Positions 7,993-16,777 are shown, counted from the first letter of the stretch. The stretch is DNA of 64,000 nt from Anaeroplasma sp902783745 (GCA_946617655.1 CAMOKL010000005.1:1-64000); one strand, 5' to 3'. Notes: generated by a model from the letters alone, not told the origin. Made by a program: numbers and translations.

Positions 7993-8295
7993 CTACTTAT
8001 TGAAGTTATTTACTGTTAAATCAACTACTAATCCTTTTACTGCAACTACACTATGGTTTTGAATTTCTTCTCCCCATTCGCCCTTTTCAACATATTCATA
8101 GCTCTTACCTCTTATGAATTTAAATTCAATTGTTGAAAGGTTTTCAAATAATTTTGATGTTGTAAAAACATCTCCATTCTTTTCAAGCTTAACAGCGTTC
8201 TTTGGATCCCATTCACCAAGATTCTTTGTTGAGCCTACAAGATATAATGTTTTAGCATTAGCCTTAACATTAAAAGTAACTTTTACATTTGCCAT
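7993..8295 (-). CDS. Stand-alone CBM20-like carbohydrate-binding protein
   Basis: The 100 residues make up a single starch-binding-domain-like fold: 'VTFNVKANAKTLYLVGSTKNLGEWDPKNAVKL' with the characteristic G-x-LG-xW, then 'FKFIRGKSYEYVEKGEWGEE'. CBM20 domains normally sit at the end of amylases or glucanotransferases; here no catalytic domain and no signal peptide is present, so it should be cytoplasmic, perhaps binding glycogen or maltodextrin. Ribosome site AAGGAGATAAAG precedes ATG 8295. A near-consensus catabolite-responsive element lies upstream (8365-8378). The domain assignment is strong; the role is inference. Confidence 0.8.
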   Translation of the reverse strand: MANVKVTFNVKANAKTLYLVGSTKNLGEWDPKNAVKLEKNGDVFTTSKLFENLSTIEFKFIRGKSYEYVEKGEWGEEIQNHSVVAVKGLVVDLTVNNFNK

Positions 8296-8364
8296 AACTT
8301 TATCTCCTTTTTTAAATTAATATAATTCTTATACATTATAATATAGTTTTTTTCATTTGAAATT

Positions 8365-8378
8365 TAAAAACGTTTACA
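8365..8378. promoter_or_regulatory. Candidate cre (CcpA) site
   Basis: TAAAAACGTTTACA matches the cre consensus TGWAANCGNTNWCA at all positions but the second. It lies between the divergent CBM20-like gene and recU, upstream of the TATAAT (about 8320-8328) of the former. CcpA itself is not in the window. Confidence 0.45.
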
Positions 8379-8409
8379 TTTATGATAAAATATTTTTGGT
8401 GATATTAAA

Positions 8410-9063
8410 ATGAAATTCCCTTCCGGTGTAAAAAAGAATGAAACTATAAAACATGCAACTAAAAATGAAGCTATTAAAAGTAAAGATTCAAAAAAGAAAA
8501 ACTTAGGTAAAGCAAATCTAGGTATGAATCTTGAAGAGATGATTAATGAATCTAACACTTATTATTTAGTTAATGATATTGCAGTAATACATAAAAAGCC
8601 TACTCCTATTCAAATTGTAAAAGTTGATTATCCTTCACGTACAAAAGCGGTAATAACTGAGGCTTATTATAAAACACCTTCAACAACAGACTATAATGGG
8701 TTATATAAAGGTAAATATATTGATTTTGATGCGAAAGAAAATCATAATAAAACAGCTTTCCCTTTAGCAAACATTCATCCACATCAAGTTAACCATTTAA
8801 GAATGATTGCAAAGCATGGTGGTATTGCGTTTATGATAATTTCATTTAATCAATATAATGAGTTTTATTTTGTACCTATTGATTTAATATTAGAATATTG
8901 GGATAAAGCGTATAATAATGGTGAAAGAAAATCTATACCTTATTCTATATTCAAAGAGAATTGTCATTTAATTAAAGAAGGATATATGCCTAGACTTAAT
9001 TATTTAAAGACAATAGACGAATTATATTTTAATAATGATAATAAAAATTTAGAAATTAAGTAA
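8410..9063 (+). CDS. recU: Holliday junction resolvase RecU
   Basis: 217 residues. Family motifs: 'NLGMNLEEMIN' (RecU 'NRG..lE..In'), and the nuclease core 'STTDYNGLYKGKYIDFDAKE' containing the acidic D/E/K residues, then 'HPHQVNHLRMIAKHGGIAFMIISF' and 'FYFVPIDLI'. RecU resolves recombination intermediates and aids chromosome segregation. The N-terminus is lysine-rich, as usual. Typical linkage to the penicillin-binding protein gene is absent; the gene is monocistronic, followed by its own terminator and converging on pta. Confidence 0.93.
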   Translation: MKFPSGVKKNETIKHATKNEAIKSKDSKKKNLGKANLGMNLEEMINESNTYYLVNDIAVIHKKPTPIQIVKVDYPSRTKAVITEAYYKTPSTTDYNGLYKGKYIDFDAKENHNKTAFPLANIHPHQVNHLRMIAKHGGIAFMIISFNQYNEFYFVPIDLILEYWDKAYNNGERKSIPYSIFKENCHLIKEGYMPRLNYLKTIDELYFNNDNKNLEIK

Positions 9064-9087
9064 GCCATGAATCACATGGCTTTTTTT
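9064..9087 (+). terminator. recU terminator
   Basis: Hairpin GCCATG-AATCA-CATGGC (9064-9080) followed by seven T. Confidence 0.9.
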
Positions 9088-9091
9088 AATC

Positions 9092-9121
9092 AAAAAAAAA
9101 GGTGGTAATTATCTTACCACC
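9092..9121 (-). terminator. pta terminator
   Basis: Stem GGTGGTAA/TTACCACC (9101-9121), followed on the minus strand by nine T (9100-9092). It converges with the recU terminator. Confidence 0.9.
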
Positions 9122-9145
9122 AAATTTTAATATATTAATTTAGGA

Positions 9146-10168
9146 TTATTCAGCCATACCAGCTGTAATGATAGCCATCTTATAAACTTCATCAGCGTTG
9201 CATCCACGAGATAAGTCGTTGATTGGAGCATTTAAGCCTTGAAGAATAGGACCATATGCTTCATATCCACCTAATCTTTGAGCAATCTTGTAACCAATGT
9301 TACCAGCTTCGATTAGAGGGAAGATAAATGTATTAGCTTGACCTGCAACCTTAGAATCAGGACACTTAGTCTTAGCAACTACTGGAGAAACAGCAGCATC
9401 GAATTGGAATTCACCATCGATAACTAGGTTAGGATCCTTCTTACGAGCTTCAATTACTGCATCATGAGATAATTGAACTGTACCACCCTTACCAGAGCCA
9501 TAAGTTGAGAATGATAATACTGCAACCTTTGGATCAATTCCGAAGTATGCAGCTGTCTTAGCTGATTCAACAGCAACTTCTGCAAGCTTTTCAGCTGCCT
9601 TAACCTTAACTTCACCAGTTTCCTTATCAACTGTATCTTGGTAATCAATATTGATTGCGCAGTCACCCATTGCGATTCTTTCTTCAACTCCGTCCTTTTC
9701 ACGAACTAGAATAAATACTGAAGAAACTAGGTTAGCACCCTTCTTAGTCTTTACTAATTGTAATGCTGGTCTTACTGTATCAGCAGTTGAATAAGTAGCA
9801 CCACCAAGTAATGCATCAGCCTTACCCATCTTAACTAACATTGTACCAAAGTAGTTAGACTTCTTTAATGATGCAGCACAATCTTCAGCTGACATCTTGC
9901 CCTTTCTTAATTCAACCATAGTATTAACCATTTCATCGAATCCTTCATATGTTAAAGGGTCTAAGATTTGAGCCTTAGAAACATCAAATCCACCTTGCTT
10001 TGCTGCAGCCTTAACTGCATCAACATTACCACAAAGGATAACATCCATTAAGTCTTCTTTTAATAATCTTGATGCTGCAGATAAAATTCTAGCATCAGTA
10101 CCTTCTGTAAATACAATAGTCTTTCTTTTAGCCTTTAAGTTAGCTAATAACTTATCAAACATACCCAT
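9146..10168 (-). CDS. pta: Phosphate acetyltransferase
   Basis: 340 residues, the short (single-domain) Pta form that interconverts acetyl-CoA and acetyl phosphate in acetate fermentation. Recognisable segments: 'GTMLVKMGKADALLGGATYSTADTVRPALQ', 'VLSFSTYGSGKG', 'DGEFQFDAAVSPVVAKTKCPDSKVAGQANTFIFPLIEAGNIGYKI' and 'GPILQGLNAPINDLSRG'. Codons are enriched in the forms used by other highly expressed genes here (AAG for Lys, TTA for Leu). A strong promoter and GGAGG ribosome site precede it. ackA is not adjacent. Confidence 0.96.
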   Translation of the reverse strand: MGMFDKLLANLKAKRKTIVFTEGTDARILSAASRLLKEDLMDVILCGNVDAVKAAAKQGGFDVSKAQILDPLTYEGFDEMVNTMVELRKGKMSAEDCAASLKKSNYFGTMLVKMGKADALLGGATYSTADTVRPALQLVKTKKGANLVSSVFILVREKDGVEERIAMGDCAINIDYQDTVDKETGEVKVKAAEKLAEVAVESAKTAAYFGIDPKVAVLSFSTYGSGKGGTVQLSHDAVIEARKKDPNLVIDGEFQFDAAVSPVVAKTKCPDSKVAGQANTFIFPLIEAGNIGYKIAQRLGGYEAYGPILQGLNAPINDLSRGCNADEVYKMAIITAGMAE

Positions 10169-10243
10169 TTTTAATATCCTCCTAAAGAAATTGTTATATG
10201 TTATGATTCTTCTAAATCTATATTAGATTTAAAACCATTACTT

Positions 10244-10272
10244 ATTTTATCTTTTTTTGATAAATAAGTCAA
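10244..10272 (-). promoter_or_regulatory. pta promoter
   Basis: Minus strand: TTGACT at 10272-10267, 17-base spacer, TAAAAT at 10249-10244. About 75 nt of leader before the ATG at 10168. Confidence 0.65.
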
Positions 10273-10350
10273 TAAAGGCAAAAGAACTTATACCCATTTT
10301 CGATGATATTTTAAGACATAATTAAAAATCATTAATGATAATAAGATAAA

Positions 10351-10378
10351 AGCATACAAGACGAACGTCTCATATGCT
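10351..10378 (-). terminator. Terminator of the Rhs-linked cassette region
   Basis: Long stem around AGACG-TT-CGTCT with outer AGCATA/TATGCT arms (10351-10378), followed by TTTATCTTATT on the minus strand. Confidence 0.7.
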
Positions 10379-10400
10379 TAGTGCAAACCGTAAAAAAATA

Positions 10401-10694
10401 TTATTCTTTAAAATCAACTTTAAATTTTATCTTTGATATTATTTCTTTGGCTTTATCGTATTTAGCTCTAAAGGCAATTCTTTTTTCAAAAATGGATTTT
10501 CCTTTAAAGCGAATATAAAAGGCAACTGGTGCTTCCATACCACCATAAGTTAAAAAATAATTTTTCAAACTCCATTTTGCATAAGAAATACTTTTAATAT
10601 CACACATATAAATGGTTTTTGATGTTTTTTTAAAGGTTATTTTGTCACAAAATAATATTATTTTCTTATTTTCAAACAAAATCATTTCACTCAT
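10401..10694 (-). CDS. Small PH-like protein, candidate immunity protein of an orphan Rhs tip
   Basis: 97 residues (MSEMILFENKKIILFCDKITFKKTSKTIYMCDIKSISYAKW...). The alternating short strands with 'I..I.d.I.fkk...iy..dI.sI.y' resemble small bacterial PH-like domains, but I cannot name a family. ATG at 10694 has GGGGGAAATT upstream. It begins 12 nt after the orphan Rhs C-terminal remnant, the position of immunity genes in Rhs/contact-dependent cassettes, and ends in a terminator. Immunity function is inferred from position only. Confidence 0.6.
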   Translation of the reverse strand: MSEMILFENKKIILFCDKITFKKTSKTIYMCDIKSISYAKWSLKNYFLTYGGMEAPVAFYIRFKGKSIFEKRIAFRAKYDKAKEIISKIKFKVDFKE

Positions 10695-10706
10695 AATTTC
10701 CCCCAG

Positions 10707-11135
10707 TTAAAACCATAATCCAATTAAATTACTAGTTACATTTTCTAATCCAAAATATGATATTTTAGCTAAACCATTCACAAAAGAATAGGTTGCCCTT
10801 GCTGCAATATACAAATTATATGCATTTTGATAATTTCCAAGTGCGGTACCTAAAGCATTTGCAATATTCGCACCGCCAGCTACTGATGCAGCAAAACTTC
10901 CACCTAGGCCTGCCGCAATTGCTCCTCCAAGACCTGCAGTACCAATTGTCAATGCAACTGCTAAAACTATTAGTGCACCACCAATAACCCATTTTAGCCA
11001 TTCAGGCATGTGCCCGTCTCCATCAGAATACATCACAGGATTGTTATTACAATATGTAAATAAATCCAATCCACCAAGTGTTTTATAATTTTGAATCTCT
11101 ATTTCTTCATTCTCTAAAATTCTTTGTATTCTTAA
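10707..11135 (-). pseudogene. Orphan Rhs C-terminal tip (no core, no convincing start)
   Basis: The open frame from 11135 to the stop at 10707 carries 'YKTLGGLDLFTYCNNNPVMYSDGDGH', the end of an Rhs/YD-repeat core, followed by about 100 residues of a Gly/Ala-rich, membrane-inserting tail (WVIGGALIVLAVALTIGTAG...). An in-frame TGA (11136-11138) replaces the rest of the core, and only a TTG start (11069) is available. It looks like a displaced C-terminal cassette rather than an expressed protein. The 59 bp encoding the core end are 97% identical to 12184-12242. Confidence 0.75.
11031..11089 (-). repeat. 59-bp Rhs core-end repeat, copy A
   Basis: Matches 12184-12242 with two mismatches in 59 bp. 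It encodes YKTLGGL(D/N)LFT(Y/H)CNNNPVM. Such shared core ends are the homology used to swap C-terminal tips. Confidence 0.85.
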
Positions 11136-11162
11136 TCAATTTTTTTCATATGCATAATTTTT

Positions 11163-11518
11163 TTAAAACATATTTTTTCCAACTAATATGAACTTCATAA
11201 TTACACCACTAAAAAGCCAAACGCCAAAATAAATAGGTATAAAATATTTAATGAAGATAAATCCAATGCCTAAATTTGATAATATTACTATTATTATAGA
11301 TACAATAAGAGCTAAAAAAAATAAATAATATTAAAGTACGCAACCATTTTTAGCTTAGGAGTTACAGATTTATTAAGATAGATAAGATTCAATTTTGATT
11401 CTGGCTTAATTTCTTGCTTCTTTAAGGTTTCTTCAGAACATTCATCCCAATTAGTAGGAAACAGTATAGTACCAAAATAAGTTAAAAAATTTATAAGCCA
11501 TATTATAATTATAGCCAT
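11163..11518 (-). pseudogene. Small membrane protein gene broken by a poly-T frameshift; candidate immunity gene
   Basis: Start ATG 11518 (MAIIIIWLINFLTYFGT...) with GTGGAG upstream. The frame stops at a TAG right after a run of eight T (minus strand, 11321-11314). One extra T would restore a 118-residue product continuing LALIVSIIIVILSNLG...VGKNMF to TAA at 11163. The protein would have three hydrophobic segments. It lies 41 nt after the Rhs tip ending at 11560, the place of an immunity gene. The indel may be real, phase-variable or an assembly error in a homopolymer. Confidence 0.7.
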
Positions 11519-11559
11519 TATGCACTCCACTTAAAATCACCTACCATTTTCATAATAAA

Positions 11560-12651
11560 TTACAATGCTAATGAAGAAACAAAAGTTGATGCAGCTAATT
11601 TAGCTAAATTTTTTGTTGTTAACCTAAAAATTATATTTGGTATAGCTTTTGATGCCAATTCTAAAAATTGTTTACCATATATATTAAACACTCCTGCATA
11701 ACCTCTATTATATAAATTTCCTGCAAGATATTTATTTGTCGCATTATATAAAATTCTAAATGTTTTATTTACTTCTTTATTTTTTAGTAGGCTCTTAGCT
11801 ATTGCTTTTGAATTTTGTGAACCAGCACCGCCAACAAACATTCCAACAAAAAAATTAGCTATTCCTAAAATTGCAGCTTTGCCCCAATTTATATCTTCAA
11901 TTTTTCCATTCGAAGATATAATATCACTTGCTACACTTCCTAAAAAGCCAAGTCCACCAGAAATAAGCCCCGAAGCAAATGCACCAAGTCCACTCGCAGC
12001 TACCAAACCACTTATAGCACCAATGGAACCATCAACCAATACTTGCCAACCATTTATATTATTAAAACCATTAAATATTCCTTGCGTTACTACGCTAACA
12101 CCTGCACCTATAACAGCACCAACTATTGCACCTATAATTAATGCTGATAAACTAATTACAGCATTCCCCTCAGGATCAATATTCATCACAGGATTGTTAT
12201 TACAATGTGTAAATAAATTCAATCCACCAAGTGTTTTATAATCTAGATATTCTATTCCATCCATTGATATAAATCTCATTGTATTTGAATCATAATATCT
12301 ACTATTAAGATAATATAATTCAGTTTCTTTATCATAATAATATGATCTATATCTTATTGGATTTATATCTGCAATACCTTCTTCATTTATTATTATACAA
12401 CATTTTCCATAAACATCATAAGAATATTTTGCATATACATTATATTCTTCATCTATTACTTCTATTACATCATTAAATATATTCTTAATATAATGATAAT
12501 TTTTATTATTTAATGTAAATCCTTCTATTCCATTAATACCATAATTATAAATAATCTCATATTCATTGCACAAAATAGCACTACTATTATTTATAATTGA
12601 TGAATTATCAATAATGCTACTTGAATTCCCTCTCCAATTAAATTTTAAATT
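11560..12651 (-). pseudogene. 5'-truncated Rhs/YD-repeat protein with variable C-terminal tip
   Basis: The reading frame is open from 12651 (after an in-frame TAG at 12652-12654) to 11560. It contains late YD-repeat sequence (FNWRGNSSS, YDVYGKCCIIINEEGIADINPIRYRSYYYDKETELYYLNSRYYD), the core end 'RFISMDGIEYLDYKTLGGLNLFTHCNNNPVMNIDPEG', and a 225-residue tip. The tip is rich in Gly/Ala and hydrophobic stretches (ALIIGAIVGAVIGAGVSVV, GLVAASGLGAFASGL) and shows no nuclease motif I can name. No ATG and no N-terminal repeats or export signal exist; the first start would be TTG at 12573. Together with the downstream orphan tip it forms a decayed polymorphic-toxin locus. Confidence 0.8.
12184..12242 (-). 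repeat. 59-bp Rhs core-end repeat, copy B
   Basis: Counterpart of 11031-11089 (two mismatches), located in the longer Rhs remnant. Confidence 0.85.
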
Positions 12652-12664
12652 CTATAATTTTTTC

Positions 12665-12702
12665 AAAAAAAATCTCACGAGTTTTACAAATTCTCATGAG
12701 AT
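12665..12702 (-). terminator. Terminator of the ABC exporter operon
   Basis: Stem ATCTCATGAG/CTCGTGAGAT (12672-12702, one G-U pair) followed by eight T on the minus strand. Confidence 0.9.
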
Positions 12703-12713
12703 ATAAAATATAT

Positions 12714-14486
12714 TTAATCAAATACAGCAAATTGTGAGTTATAAAGTTCTGAATAGAATCCATTTTTCTTTAATAATTCATTATGATTACCCATTTCTAC
12801 TATATCACCATTATTAATTACTAAAATAACATCAGCATTCTTAATAGTAGATAATCTATGTGCAATTACAAATGATGTTCTACCTATAGTAAGTTTATCC
12901 ATTGCATTCTGAATTACAACTTCTGTTCTTGTATCAACATTAGATGTTGCTTCATCTAATATTAACATAGGAGCATCTTTTATAATCGCTCTTGCGATTG
13001 TAAGCTGCTGCTTTTGTCCTTCAGATAATGACATGTTACCAGATATTTTAGTATCAAGTCCATTAGGTAGTGAATTAATATAATGTGTTAATCCTACTGC
13101 ATCAATCGCATTATTAATTGTCTCATCTTTAACATTTGGATTATTAAATACTAAATTTTCTTTAATAGTACCATCAAATAACCAAGTATCTTGTAATATC
13201 ATATCAAAGCTTTCTCTTATGCTTTCACGTTTAATATTATTAATATTTAATCCATCAATTAAGATTTCTCCTGAATTAACATCATAAAATCTCATTAATA
13301 AATTAACTATTGTAGTCTTACCTGCACCTGTTGGTCCTACTATTGCAACCTTTTGTCCTCGCTTAATACTTGCGTTAAAATTATGTATTATTTCCTTATC
13401 AGGAACATATGAGAATTTAACATTTTTAAATGATACATCACCATTAATAACACTTGGTAATAAATCTTTATTATCTTCATTTGAAACTTCTTGTTCATCT
13501 AAGAATTCAAATACTCTTCTTGATGCAGCACTAGCTTGCTGCATAGATGTAATATTTTGACTTATACTTTGAAGTGGCTGAGTAAATAATCTAGCATAAA
13601 TTGTAAATGATATTAATGTTCCTAATATTGCAACATCACTTTGTCCTTTTGAAATAAATATTGCAATACCAACAATAAATATTAATGAATATGCAAGGTT
13701 ACCAGAAAAATTCATCATAGGCATCATTAAACCGCCTAGAAATTGACTTTTCCAGTTTGCATTGTATAGTTTTGTATTAATTCCTTTAAATCTTTTTAAT
13801 TCCTGATTTTTAGCGTTATATGTAACAACTAATTGATGGTTAGTATATATTTCTTCTATATCAGAATTCATTTCTGCAAGCATTTGTTGTCTACGATTGA
13901 AATGACGTTGTGAGAACATAGATACAATAAATAATCCAATAATACCAACTAGTGATGCTGAAATTGTAACTAAAGCTAAAATCCATGATGTATAAAACAT
14001 CATAAATACAACGCCTATAAATAATACTGTTGATGAAAATATTGATGCAAGTGATTGACTTAGTGATTGACCAATTGTATCAACATCATTTGTAACAACT
14101 GATAATATATTACCTCTTGCATGAGAATCAAAATATGATAAAGGTAATTTATTTAATTTATTATTAATATCAGTTCTTAATTCTTTTGAAAGCTTTTGTG
14201 TTACTATATTTGTTATTAAGCTTTGGAAATAACCTAATAATACACCTAGTGAATAAATTATTACTAAAGAAATTGCAATAGGTGTAAACTTATCCATATC
14301 AAAAATATTATTTACTAATTCTTTTATTCTATTAGGTCCAATAATTGATGTAACACTTGAACCTATCGCAAGAATTATACCAATTATTAAGGCAGGAACA
14401 TATCTTTTAGCATATATAAATAGCTTTTTTAAAGACTTAGTATCAAGCTTTTCTTTTTTCATAGGTCTTCTTCCATGTGGTGGCAT
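12714..14486 (-). CDS. ABC exporter half-transporter with canonical ATPase site residues
   Basis: 590 residues: six-helix exporter membrane domain (about 25-320) and nucleotide-binding domain (about 345-580). Walker A 'GPTGAGKTT', Walker B 'MLILDEATSNVD' with the catalytic Glu, and H-loop 'VIAHRLST' are canonical; the signature is a variant 'LSEGQKQQL'. The ATG (14486) follows GGAGGAACTATAGT and lies one base from the stop of the partner gene. With the partner below it should form a heterodimeric multidrug or peptide exporter of the BmrCD/LmrCD type (family knowledge). The substrate is unknown. Confidence 0.92.
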   Translation of the reverse strand: MPPHGRRPMKKEKLDTKSLKKLFIYAKRYVPALIIGIILAIGSSVTSIIGPNRIKELVNNIFDMDKFTPIAISLVIIYSLGVLLGYFQSLITNIVTQKLSKELRTDINNKLNKLPLSYFDSHARGNILSVVTNDVDTIGQSLSQSLASIFSSTVLFIGVVFMMFYTSWILALVTISASLVGIIGLFIVSMFSQRHFNRRQQMLAEMNSDIEEIYTNHQLVVTYNAKNQELKRFKGINTKLYNANWKSQFLGGLMMPMMNFSGNLAYSLIFIVGIAIFISKGQSDVAILGTLISFTIYARLFTQPLQSISQNITSMQQASAASRRVFEFLDEQEVSNEDNKDLLPSVINGDVSFKNVKFSYVPDKEIIHNFNASIKRGQKVAIVGPTGAGKTTIVNLLMRFYDVNSGEILIDGLNINNIKRESIRESFDMILQDTWLFDGTIKENLVFNNPNVKDETINNAIDAVGLTHYINSLPNGLDTKISGNMSLSEGQKQQLTIARAIIKDAPMLILDEATSNVDTRTEVVIQNAMDKLTIGRTSFVIAHRLSTIKNADVILVINNGDIVEMGNHNELLKKNGFYSELYNSQFAVFD

Positions 14487-14487
14487 A

Positions 14488-16293
14488 CTATAGTTCCTCC
14501 TTTTCTAATTGTGATAATGCAATATCCTTATATAATTCTGAATTTTTAATTAATTCATCATGTGTACCAATAGAATCAATTCTTCCATCGTTTAATACTA
14601 TAATTTTATCTGCATTCTTAACTGTACCAATACGTTGTGCAATTATAATTACTGTTTTATTTTTGTATTCATCATTAATGCCCTTTCTTACAAGCATATC
14701 TGTTTTAAAATCTAAGGCACTAAATGTATCATCAAATATCATTACTGATGAATCCTTATATAATGTTCTTGCGATAGATAATCTTTGTTTTTGTCCTCCA
14801 CTAAAGTTAGTTCCACCTTGTGAAACTTCTTTTGCAGTACCTAAGCTATCATCAAAAATAAAATCAGATTGAGATACTCTTATTGCTTTATTAAGGCTTT
14901 CTTCCTTTTCTTCTTCTGTTTTATTACTATCATCGCCATAACAAATATTATCTTTAATTGTACCCTTTAACATCATTGCCTTTTGAGATGCTACTGCAAT
15001 TTTAGATTCTAGATCATTTATTTTATAATCTTTAACATTAATACCATTAACTAAAATTTCTCCTTTAGTCGCATCATATAATCTTGATATTAAATTAACA
15101 ATTGTTGTTTTACCTGAACCAGTAGGTCCAATAATTGCAGTTGTCTTACCTTTTTCTATTTCAAAATTCAAATCTATTAAACTATATTTTTCTTCATCAC
15201 CATATGAAAATGATACGTTTTTAAATTCAATAGATACACCATCATTTAAATTAGTATCATCTATATAATTACCATCAGTAATAGATGTATCCTTATCTAA
15301 TACTTCATTTATTCTTTTTGCAGAAACTACAGTTCTTGGTAATATTATAAACAAGAATACTAGCATCATAAATGACATAACAATTTGTATAGAATATGAA
15401 GCAAACGCAGTCATTTCACCTAATAATACAGATGCATTTTCAGGACTTTCTTTAATTAAGAATGCACCAATCCAATAAATAGATAATGTTAATCCATTCA
15501 TTACAAGCATCATTACAGGGTTCATAAATGATGTTAATATAGAAACTTGCATATTATTCTTATATGTTTTATTATTAACATCTTCAAATTTCTTTGTTTG
15601 ATAATCTGTTGCGTTAAATGCTCTTATTACTCTAACACCACTTATGTTTTCTCTTGTTTTATCATTTAAATCATCAGTTAACTTTTGAATCTTCCTAAAT
15701 TTAGAAATACCAAATGCCATAATTAATGTTGCAAAAATAATGATTACACTTACTGCAATAATTGCAGCTAAAGTCCATTTAACATTAGTAAATGTAATCT
15801 TAAAAACAGCCCATATTGCCATAATTGGTGCTCTTAGCATCAATTGTAGACCCATCGCAAAGAAATTTTGAATTTGTACAACATCATTAGTTGTTCTTGT
15901 AATTAATGATGGAGTTGAGAATTGATTGATTTCTTTTTGAGAAAAACCATTTACCTTTAAGAATAAATTATCTCTTAAATTCTTTGATAAAGATGATGCA
16001 ACTCTTGATGAGAAGAATCCACATACAAATGCTGATATCATTGCGCCAAAAGCGCATAAAATCATCATACCACCATTAAACCAAACATCATTCATAGATA
16101 TTTCTTTTAATTCGTCAGTTAATCCCATTTCTTTAAGCTTATTGTTTTGAATAACCTCAGAAACTAATGTAGTAAGCTTTTGTGTATAATCTGGCATAGT
16201 TAATTCTAACCATACCTGTATTACAACAAATGTAATTATAAATAGAATAAACAAATAATCTATTTTTCTTAAATACTTAAATATTTTTAACAT
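14488..16293 (-). CDS. ABC exporter half-transporter with degenerate ATPase site residues
   Basis: 601 residues, six TM helices then an NBD. Walker A 'GPTGSGKTT' and signature 'FSGGQKQRLSIAR' are intact, but Walker B ends 'VMIFDDTFSALD' (Asp instead of catalytic Glu) and the H-loop His is Gln ('IIIAQRIGT'). One non-hydrolysing site is the hallmark of heterodimeric exporters. It overlaps the MarR gene by 7 nt and precedes the other half-transporter by one base, so MarR and both halves form one operon. Confidence 0.92.
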   Translation of the reverse strand: MLKIFKYLRKIDYLFILFIITFVVIQVWLELTMPDYTQKLTTLVSEVIQNNKLKEMGLTDELKEISMNDVWFNGGMMILCAFGAMISAFVCGFFSSRVASSLSKNLRDNLFLKVNGFSQKEINQFSTPSLITRTTNDVVQIQNFFAMGLQLMLRAPIMAIWAVFKITFTNVKWTLAAIIAVSVIIIFATLIMAFGISKFRKIQKLTDDLNDKTRENISGVRVIRAFNATDYQTKKFEDVNNKTYKNNMQVSILTSFMNPVMMLVMNGLTLSIYWIGAFLIKESPENASVLLGEMTAFASYSIQIVMSFMMLVFLFIILPRTVVSAKRINEVLDKDTSITDGNYIDDTNLNDGVSIEFKNVSFSYGDEEKYSLIDLNFEIEKGKTTAIIGPTGSGKTTIVNLISRLYDATKGEILVNGINVKDYKINDLESKIAVASQKAMMLKGTIKDNICYGDDSNKTEEEKEESLNKAIRVSQSDFIFDDSLGTAKEVSQGGTNFSGGQKQRLSIARTLYKDSSVMIFDDTFSALDFKTDMLVRKGINDEYKNKTVIIIAQRIGTVKNADKIIVLNDGRIDSIGTHDELIKNSELYKDIALSQLEKEEL

Positions 16294-16694
16294 CTAATAT
16301 CCTCCATTCTTATCTCAGATATTTTATCTAAATCGTGCATAAATCTTTCAAATTCATCTTCACCTAATACTTCTTTTATTTTATTAAAAATTTTAATAAT
16401 TTGAACCTTTACATCTTGTATAGCATTAATACCTTCTATAGTAAGTTCAACATAAGTAACTCTTTTATCTTTAACACCTTTAATTCTTCTTACATATTTC
16501 TTTTCTTCAAGCTTATTAATAATTACTGCCATTCTTGCAGATGAAACTGATAAAACATCACAAAGCTCTTTAACATTTGTCTTGCCTTTTTCACATAAAT
16601 AATTACAAACAAATCTCATACCTTCTACATTTTCAAGTAACATCTTTTTTGGTCTAAATTTTAATATTATTTTATGAATTTCTTCTTCAGTCAT
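16287..16694 (-). CDS. MarR-family transcriptional regulator
   Basis: 135 residues with a winged-helix core ('KTNVKELCDVLSVSSARMAVIINKLEEKKYVRRIKGVKDKRVTYVELTIEGINAI'), typical of MarR proteins. ATG 16694 lies six bases after GGAGG; a TTG twelve bases upstream overlaps that ribosome site and is rejected. It is the first gene of the exporter operon, and its promoter is bracketed by inverted repeats, so it is probably an autorepressor that is released by an exporter substrate. Confidence 0.92.
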   Translation of the reverse strand: MTEEEIHKIILKFRPKKMLLENVEGMRFVCNYLCEKGKTNVKELCDVLSVSSARMAVIINKLEEKKYVRRIKGVKDKRVTYVELTIEGINAIQDVKVQIIKIFNKIKEVLGEDEFERFMHDLDKISEIRMEDIRC

Positions 16695-16711
16695 ATAAAC
16701 CTCCAAAATAT

Positions 16712-16728
16712 TGCTAACGGTGTTAGCA
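16712..16728. promoter_or_regulatory. MarR operator O2, perfect inverted repeat
   Basis: TGCTAAC-GGT-GTTAGCA, seven-base arms. It lies between the -10 (16738-16743) and the marR start codon, where binding would block initiation. Confidence 0.75.
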
Positions 16729-16737
16729 TTTATTTAT

Positions 16738-16765
16738 ATTATATTCATTCGCAAAAATAGTTCAA
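16738..16765 (-). promoter_or_regulatory. Promoter of marR-ABC operon
   Basis: Minus strand: TTGAAC at 16765-16760, 16-base spacer, perfect TATAAT at 16743-16738. Confidence 0.75.
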
Positions 16766-16777
16766 CCCTGTTAGCAA
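16761..16777. promoter_or_regulatory. MarR operator O1, imperfect inverted repeat over the -35
   Basis: TTCAAC-CCT-GTTAGCAA. One arm equals the O2 arm; the other is degenerate and coincides with the -35 hexamer. Confidence 0.55.

Noticed and set aside
11879..12241. 120-residue open frame on the plus strand, Pro/Ala rich
   Set aside because: Complement of the Gly-rich Rhs tip; no ribosome site or promoter.
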